Below are positions 59,001 to 64,000 of a stretch of DNA of 64,000 nucleotides, piece after piece. The notes under the pieces are model-generated. The model was not told the DNA's origin, did not search any database, and saw only the letters and a list, made by a program, of their open reading frames with translations. Origin of the DNA: Mesodorylaimus sp. YZB2_4 (Eukaryota > Nematoda > Enoplea > Dorylaimida > Dorylaimidae); contig JASANH010000720.1 in NCBI GenBank assembly GCA_030248295.1, forward strand, positions 1 to 64,000. Direction: 5' to 3'. Position 1 is the first letter of the stretch; each line of letters starts with the position of its first letter. A program made the position numbers and the translations under genes.

Positions 59001-60495
59001 AAAAGTTTTGCGTGTTGGGCCGCGTTGGCCCAATTCTCCACGGGACTTTCAATCATATTGGCTGGCCAGCAGTCATGATATGATAAGCGAGGCTGTGAAG
59101 TGACTAGGAATAGGTTGGGATCCCGATCCTGATCCTGACATTGAAGCATCGGGATTCTGCTAATAATTATGATATGCATAAGCATGGTACACTCTGATCC
59201 ATCGTATCTACGATGAAGAGGCAACAGCAACATCGGCTCAAATCGATAATGATAGCAAACAAACAACGTACGACCTCAAACAAAGAATCCCCTGATTGCC
59301 CTGATCCCGATCCTGGAAAAAGCTGATCCCGACCTATCCCTCGAGGTGACCAGCTCTCACGGCATTTTCCCCGTGTCTTCACTGGGAGCACCTCAACACG
59401 ACGGCATACTGGGCGAGAAGGGACTCAGGCTTAGCTTCGGGACCTTCCCGACTGGTGTTCGAGGACAGTTTCCCAATTCTCTACTCTTTGGGTGGGCGTC
59501 CACCATTTAATAGTAGTAGGGGAGGGGTGTCCCCCAGAGCCAGGTGTCCAAAGCCAGCCACAAGCTACTGAACTGCCTGCCCTCCGTCGGAATAGAACCT
59601 CGGTTTCCCAGTCAGGGTTGCGGGCAAGCAAGGCGGATCAACGCCTACCAGCTGAGCTGGCGCCTCCCAACTTCCCCCTTTTGGACCAGATGCCATTCTA
59701 GTTGGAAATAAGAGTCCTGATGAACCCGAAATTGCATTATCGAAAATAACCGACCAAGGAGAAGACAAGACAAAAAGTTTTGAAGGTTTGAGAGCGCAGT
59801 AGGTACTGGTTAAGATAAAAGGTGTTTTTTGTCATCATTAGTTTAAAAATTTGCTGCGGTCGACCATTGGCCGCCTCCCCTCCCCCCTCCCCCCCTCCCC
59901 GACCGCACCTGACCACTTTTTGCCCTTTATGGATGGCCCCTTACGGGAAGTTGGTCTTAGCGGAATGTAAAGTATGATCTCAGCTCTATTAGATATTGTC
60001 ATTTGTTCAAAGGCTAACTGTTTATGTTCATGCTAGACAACATCACTAAACCAAGGTATGCATTGTTGGGAAGTTGAGGGGATGCAACCAGCGCGCCTAG
60101 GCGAAGACAGAGATCAGACACTGAGGTCTCTGGGGCAAAAAACTCCAGCTGTAGCAAGGCAAGTCTCTCGACTTTGTCCGCCACTGAAACATCAGCGGGA
60201 GTGGTTTACTTGCAGTCAGAGAGTTCCAGGAATGTTGGTCACAGACACACTGCTGTACCTACTCGCCAGTACAGTAGTGCACACCTTGCGTCAGGAGAGG
60301 CAGGCGCCACGAATCAATCGGATGCCATGCCATGATCATGAGCAGAGGAAGTCGTATGAAGCCAGTTGATGTCCAGTTGAGGCGTAATATGAGTTAAAAT
60401 TAGATATTGTTGTTTTCAGGGAAAGTGCAATGCAGCTAGTGTACATTATTACGGGCGTGGCTTTGATGGGTCTGATCAGCGCTATGCATGTGTGA
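53034..60495 (+). CDS. Zinc transporter, ZIP13/SLC39A13-like (7 exons)
   Basis: Exons 53034-53481, 54451-54564, 54622-54722, 55091-55180, 57898-58011, 58166-58341 and 60420-60495 join in frame to 372 residues; human ZIP13 is about the same length. ZIP proteins move zinc into the cytosol; ZIP13 and ZIP7 act on secretory-pathway membranes. Evidence: a hydrophobic N-terminus (1-22), a luminal Ser/Gly/Asp-rich stretch (about 28-70), TM with FLHILPE (172-177), the TM4 metal-site motif DNFTHG (234-239), the TM5 LIV-1-type motif HEIPHE (263-268), and the closing DLLKEKSLT plus a last TM. DNFTHGLAV and HE(I)PHE with F(A)ILLRAxFDRWSA are specific to the ZIP7/ZIP13 branch. The long His-rich loop of ZIP7 is absent, which favours ZIP13. 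All introns are GT...AG. Intron 1 hosts an antisense ORF and introns 4 and 6 are full of repeats. Confidence 0.93.
53715..53975 (-). CDS. Nested antisense small secreted protein candidate
   Basis: An 86-codon frame lies wholly inside intron 1 of the ZIP13-like gene on the other strand. It starts at ATG 53975 (context AGAAAATG, directly after an acceptor-like TCTGCACAG). Residues 1-22 form a textbook signal peptide (MHKPRPLIGALLLLASFLVV). A TKR site at 31-33 could be a proprotein cleavage site. The rest is a short basic, Gln/Lys-rich polypeptide with a CEC pair at 45-47. The frame is open upstream (to 54098), but the added part is Lys-rich and would bury the signal, so I chose the internal Met. 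No family is recognised. It may be a small secreted protein, a peptide precursor, or a chance frame. Confidence 0.35.
   Translation of the reverse strand: MHKPRPLIGALLLLASFLVVSMDYEADQGRTKREPMSRLFEKAYCECVKKTAQLVVGRQFSLQRHDQKQELLERKKSKFRPVSTMS
56531..56665 (+). repeat. CCGACCC-rich repeat, copy A
   Basis: It contains GATGCCAGCATCGACCGACCC followed by imperfect CCGACCCGATCC units. The same start (GCTAATAC...CATCGACCGACCC) is present, inverted, in copy B at 57535-57668. The two copies share both the unique lead and the satellite-like tail, so they are one dispersed element and not simple sequence only. Confidence 0.6.
57009..57260 (-). repeat. Old SINE copy, family related to 62445-62829
   Basis: It shares with the 62.4-62.8 kb copy, in the same order, GCCAGCAGTCA, GCATCCTG, a GATGAYRG...CCGACTG segment and GTGARTCRCCCACRRCC. 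Identity is patchy, so this is an ancient copy. Confidence 0.45.
57535..57668 (-). repeat. CCGACCC-rich repeat, copy B (inverted)
   Basis: The reverse complement reads ACTAATACGCCATCACCACAA...CATCGACCGACCCACCGACCC, matching copy A at 56531-56665. Together they form an inverted pair about 0.9 kb apart inside the same intron. Confidence 0.6.
58342..60419. other. Intron 6 of the ZIP13-like gene, repeat-rich
   Basis: The intron holds poly-C at 58763-58774, GATCCTGATCC-type low-complexity words at about 59118-59145 and 59295-59330, a minus-strand SINE at 59340-59670, and CCCCTCCCC runs at about 59876-59900. No independent gene is seen. Confidence 0.65.
59340..59670 (-). repeat. tRNA-derived SINE, family 1, minus orientation
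   Basis: Read on the minus strand it begins GGGAGGCGCCAGCTCAGCTGG (A box) with a B box AGGTTCTATTCC at about 59589-59600. It then has GGGCGTT/GATCC and CAACCCTGAC words like the 49997 copy, then CTCGAACACCAGTCGGGAAGG and ATGCCGTGAGAGCTGGTCACC. Both copies therefore derive from one family. Confidence 0.7.
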
Positions 60496-63266
60496 CACTG
60501 AACTGAAAAGTCGCTTGTGGCAACGAATCGATTTAAAAGGATTTCGAAAGAGCTGGTTAGATGCTAGCAAGGTCAATTTTCTTGTTTGCAGATGCTGTGC
60601 CAGTTTTTTAGTCAAGTGGCTTAGCTTGCATGTTGGACGGACCGTCATGCCGGGAGGGGATAGAACAGTATATTTTGTGAGCAAGTGTCTTTGCCAATGT
60701 GCGCTTACTGTGATCTTTCTATAAATGGGTGGTGCAGGCGCCCAGTGTCTGAAGTTTTGTTTTTTAGTTTTATTTTGATAAAATGCCTTCTTTGGTTTGT
60801 AAAGTAGCTGAGACGGTTGAAAGATTGGACTGGTTGTATCGTGCATTGTAGAATACTGGTTTTTTGCTTGATATGAATTGCGGTTGAGACTGGACTGTGA
60901 TTTTCAGTGAAAGGTTGATGATGTTGAAATATCGGATATGGAGTAGTATGCAACGAATCGTGAATGTCTGCGTCTGCCAGTATGTTCGCCTCTGAAAATG
61001 ATTGCGGAAACCCGAGTTGGATTTGCAAAAGAAAACTTTTCATGGTGTGGGGCTTTTGATCCTTTAATCGGACTGTCAACCTGCTAACACTGCCACGCGA
61101 TAAGAGCCAGACCAGGAGCGCTGGAGGCCACCCAGATTGCAGTCGCATCAACATCTGAATAAAAAACGCTGACCATCGCCATTGAGAGCTGATAGCATGG
61201 CGCCTTCCAGGCGTCTACGATCCTAATTTCACAGTCTGTGCAATCATTGGAACTTCCTCCGCAGTTTATTTCAATTTTTGAATGGAGCAAGTGAGTTGGA
61301 GAAGCGAGGAGGTAATTTTTCAGATCTCCCATGAGCCAAGCCCGTAAATCCCCGCTCGTATGAGCATTCGAGCTGAGGTTCACTTTCCAAGTACAGCCAC
61401 CGGCTGCTTGGCTGGGACCCTTTCGAAACCTTGTGTTTCCTCACTTGAGAATAGTTCCTCCATTATTGCACTTCTTATTATATACTTGCCATTATTATAT
61501 TTGTGATACTAGACTAGGCTTAGGAGACGGGGAGGGAAACCCATGAAGAATGAACAGTCCCAAAGGTGGAAACGCGGTTTGTTGGGGAACAAGGCTCTGA
61601 GTGCCCGCTCCAGTAGCCACCATTCATAGTCCTGTGTGTACACAGCTGCACGATACCGCAAACCACTTTCCTGCTCACTATTATGTTCCAACAATTCTAT
61701 AAGCGCTGATTAGAAATCAGTAATCATCATCTATCACCCACAAGAAAATCAAAAAATAGGTCCACAAAATGGCGCCTATTTGTGGACTCATATCGTGCTG
61801 TACAGGTCTCCACAGTTCGGAGGGTTTTTGATCGATATCTCCCGAATCTTTAAAATCCCATCTTAAAGGCCTCATCGTCAGGTCTCGCATACTGCGTGCT
61901 CTGCATCGGTAATGCTTGAAATATTTTCAAGGTCTGCTCAAGTTTCATGATCATCAAAATTGTAAATGTTGACTGACTGCGAAAATCATGAAACATGAGA
62001 AATAGGAAAGGAAACTCAAATTAATTAAACTTGAGCATATATTTCATGAAAGTCCTCACTCGTATCTCCATCGCTTATATCCTCAGAGCTGCTATGTGAA
62101 ATACAGTATGTGTCATATTAAAACCCAGGGCAAACATTCATTTTTTACACATGCATGTTTTTGCCCACATTTTTTTACCCTTCGTTCTCATGTGCTTTAT
62201 CCCCACACAAGCGGCCTTTTTGTGTATGCCTACATGCCAGCATGGGTGCCTAATAATAGAAACAGTACTTTGGCGCTGGAACATTTGCGCCGGATCTGCT
62301 CGATATCCAATCCACCCTTGCTTGTATCCTGTTCGGGCTATTTTAAAGTCGTTTAGCCTCCGTAATTATGCTTCTGACTGTGTAAAAAGTACCTAGGACG
62401 CTAATAGAGAGTTTTTTTTAAGTTTTGTGGGCTTAAGCCCGTTTGCCGATAACCGGCCAGCAGTCAAACCTTCAAAGCAGGGCTGTGCGGGGATTGGCGC
62501 ACACAGCAGCTTACTTCTGCGTATCCCCACTAGAAGCACATCCATGCGAGGGCATCCTGGACCGGGCACAGACTTCCTCAGACGATGACGGGCGGGCTGT
62601 TGGTTCGACAGCCGACTGTCTACTCGTTTGGCTTCCGTCTCTCCACTCGGAGCACCTCGACAGTACCGGGTGAGTCACCCACGACCTAGCGTGCACGTTC
62701 AGCCGGGGCTTATGGTTCGCAAACCGACCTCCATCACCGGGGATCGAACCCGGGACAAGCCCAGCCACTCGCTCCCAAGAAATACGGGCAGAGGAATGTC
62801 CAACCACTGTACCACCGCGGCCGCTGCTGATTGAGAGTTGCATAACACCTGTATGTATAACTAACAGGGAGGGTCACTCGGTGACGCCAACATATTTGCA
62901 CCCGACAGTGGTTCGTCAGTGTGACATACAGATACACCTATCTTCAGCACCATCTGTAAATCGCACCACTCTTATCAGACCTTTCGTTGCCTCTAAGAGT
63001 AAGCACATTGTCGCCGACAAGGAGCTGCCACCCATTTATCATTGGCTTGGTCGCCCCTTGTAAACAGCTTACGCCTTGCTGCCTAGCAGTCCTATGATCA
63101 GCACGCACCTTTTTGGCAACTGACGCGCTATATATTACTTTCGACAGCCCCACACCGCCTATTAGTCTAGCTTCCTTCAGCTCGCCGACGGCTGCTCCTG
63201 CTTTTGGTGCCACCTTGGACTGCTTCTAGTCCAGTCCAGTGTCTGGGTGTGTTTTTGCTTGTCAGG
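60496..63266. other. Intergenic DNA between ZIP13-like and galactocerebrosidase genes
   Basis: It contains the SINE at 62445-62829. Two minus-strand frames (61694-61509 after a TTATAG acceptor-like site, and 61383-61084 with MGDLKNYLLASP and many Cys/Trp codons) look slightly coding, but I cannot join them or name them. Confidence 0.4.
62445..62829 (-). repeat. tRNA-derived SINE with clear A and B boxes
   Basis: On the minus strand the head reads GCGGCCGCGGTGGTACAGTGG (A-box-like) and 62741-62750 reads GGTTCGATCC, a perfect B box flanked by CCCGG/CCGGG. The body has GTGAGTCACCC-type and GAGGTGCTCCGAGTGG words and ends near TGACTGCTGGCC. It lacks an anticodon arm and 3' acceptor strand, so it is a SINE and not a tRNA. 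Confidence 0.7.
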
Positions 63267-63867
63267 ATGGGAGAATTCGTTCGTTTGGTGATAAAGCTAT
63301 GCATTATTGGTAGTGTGTACTGTGCTAAGCCAGCACCACCGCCATTGGCATTGTACGAAGTGTCTGACGATTTGGGATTGGGAAGACAATTCGATGGCAT
63401 TGGCGGACTGAGTGGAGGAGGGGTAAGATAACGAGGGTGCACTGACTGAACAGAAAAGCTGCTAGTGAGTTCTTTCTAATTTTGGCGACATCGAAATTGT
63501 TGGTCAACTATGTCGAACCACAGAGAAGCCAAATCCTGGATTATTTGTTCAAGGTGAGCGCTACCTCGTGCCCCCATCATCTTGCTTTGATAAGATGCGG
63601 TTTTGTTGCCATTTTGTTACCTCATTTTTTATTCACGACTTCTAGCCCAACTTCGGAGCCAGTTTGCACATTCTAAAAGTGGAGATTGGTGGTGATGATC
63701 AAAGCACAGGTGAAAATAGGATTCTAATGGAAAATGGACGGATAGGCGTAACAAATGGTTCTTAACTTGTAATTTTAGATGGAACAGAATCTTCACATAT
63801 GCACGAAGAATGGGACGAGAATTACAATCGGGGCTATGAGTGGTGGTTGATGAAAGAAGCGAAAAAA
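63267..63867 (+). CDS. GALC: Galactocerebrosidase (GALC-like), 5' part, continues past edge
   Basis: Four exons are visible: 63267-63422, 63485-63553, 63646-63709 and 63779-63867, about 126 residues. The enzyme is a lysosomal glycoside hydrolase of family 59 that removes galactose from galactosylceramide and psychosine. Residues 1-19 are a signal peptide. The GALC signature follows: [68 protein letters not shown] and [11 protein letters not shown], very close to vertebrate GALC, with the same order and no gaps apart from the intron positions. Exons 2-4 have normal borders except at the exon 1/2 junction: the alignment requires GCG (63485) to follow GGG directly, and the bases before it are TTTTG, not an AG. 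The nearest AG (63468-63469) would add FFLIL in frame. The catalytic glutamates lie beyond the window. Confidence 0.92.
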
Positions 63868-64000
63868 GTGAGCTCCTTTCTGTTTTTCTGAACAGATTTC
63901 CCTTATCAGGATTTCACAGGAGATCAGGTAAAATATTATCAACAGTCGTTTTTTATGATAAAGTTTTGGATACGTCCCCTTTCTTAAGTTTGGGCTCGGT
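63868..64000 (+). other. Start of GALC-like intron 4, window edge
   Basis: It starts with GTGAGC. The next conserved piece (the NPxIxLxGLPWxFPGW region of the family) is not visible before the end, so the next exon must lie outside. Confidence 0.6.

Noticed and set aside
59118-59330. GATCCTGATCC words as regulatory sites
   Set aside because: They are low-complexity, in a repeat-rich intron, and also occur at 57.74 kb.
60152-60198. Hammerhead-ribozyme-like CTGATG/GAAAC motif (reverse strand)
   Set aside because: CTGATG and TTTC are fused with no stem II and no GAAA-stem III order; the segment is only a repeat shared with 55280-55340.
1-64000. CRISPR arrays, bacterial operons, rRNA genes, reverse transcriptase or transposase ORFs
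   Set aside because: No spaced direct repeats, no ribosomal RNA signature and no long RT/transposase frame were seen; the genome is eukaryotic.

Overview
This is a 64 kb piece of an animal nuclear genome, most likely from a nematode. Genes are sparse. Some are intronless and some have many small exons with GT...AG borders and short pyrimidine-rich TTTCAG/TTTTAG acceptors. The intergenic DNA is AT-leaning and carries tRNA-derived short repeats, MITE-like elements and long poly-C runs. The nematode assignment rests on a probable Srab/Sra-type serpentine chemoreceptor (13.65-14.77 kb) and the general splice style. A galactocerebrosidase and an intact SLC39A13-type zinc transporter, both with their own introns, argue against bacterial contamination. 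I cannot name the species.

Layout. 3.5-5.05 kb (-): intronless BPI/LBP-type lipid-binding secreted protein. 8.0-10.2 kb (-): eight-exon aldo-keto reductase of the L-galactose dehydrogenase-like type, fully reconstructable with its catalytic tetrad. 10.8-12.0 kb (+): two-exon THAP plus second zinc-motif protein. 13.65-14.77 kb (-): Srab-like chemoreceptor. 18.1-20.2 kb (-), 26.2-28.1 kb (+) and 37.5-39.6 kb (+): three related class A, amine-receptor-like GPCRs. 29.05-30.06 kb (+): orphan 7TM receptor. 31.07-32.2 kb (-): AFG3/FtsH-like remnant lacking its AAA core. 42.98-43.05 kb (-): tRNA-Asn(GTT). 44.39-44.93 kb (+): candidate secreted peptide precursor. 48.0-49.7 kb (+): peptide-receptor-like GPCR with a Tyr/Asp-rich N-terminus. 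53.0-60.5 kb (+): seven-exon ZIP13-like zinc transporter with a nested antisense secreted-peptide ORF in intron 1 and a repeat-packed intron 4. 63.27 kb to the edge (+): first four exons of galactocerebrosidase.

The main theme is signalling: six GPCR-type receptors of at least four lineages and two possible secreted peptides. The three amine-type receptors share an altered TM6 motif (CWxG in place of CWxP) and a short basic motif in an otherwise divergent third intracellular loop. One of them has lost the amine-binding Asp of TM3. No operon-like tight gene spacing is seen.

Gene models were spliced by eye from reading frames and splice-site consensus. Family names rest on motifs recognised from memory, not on searches.
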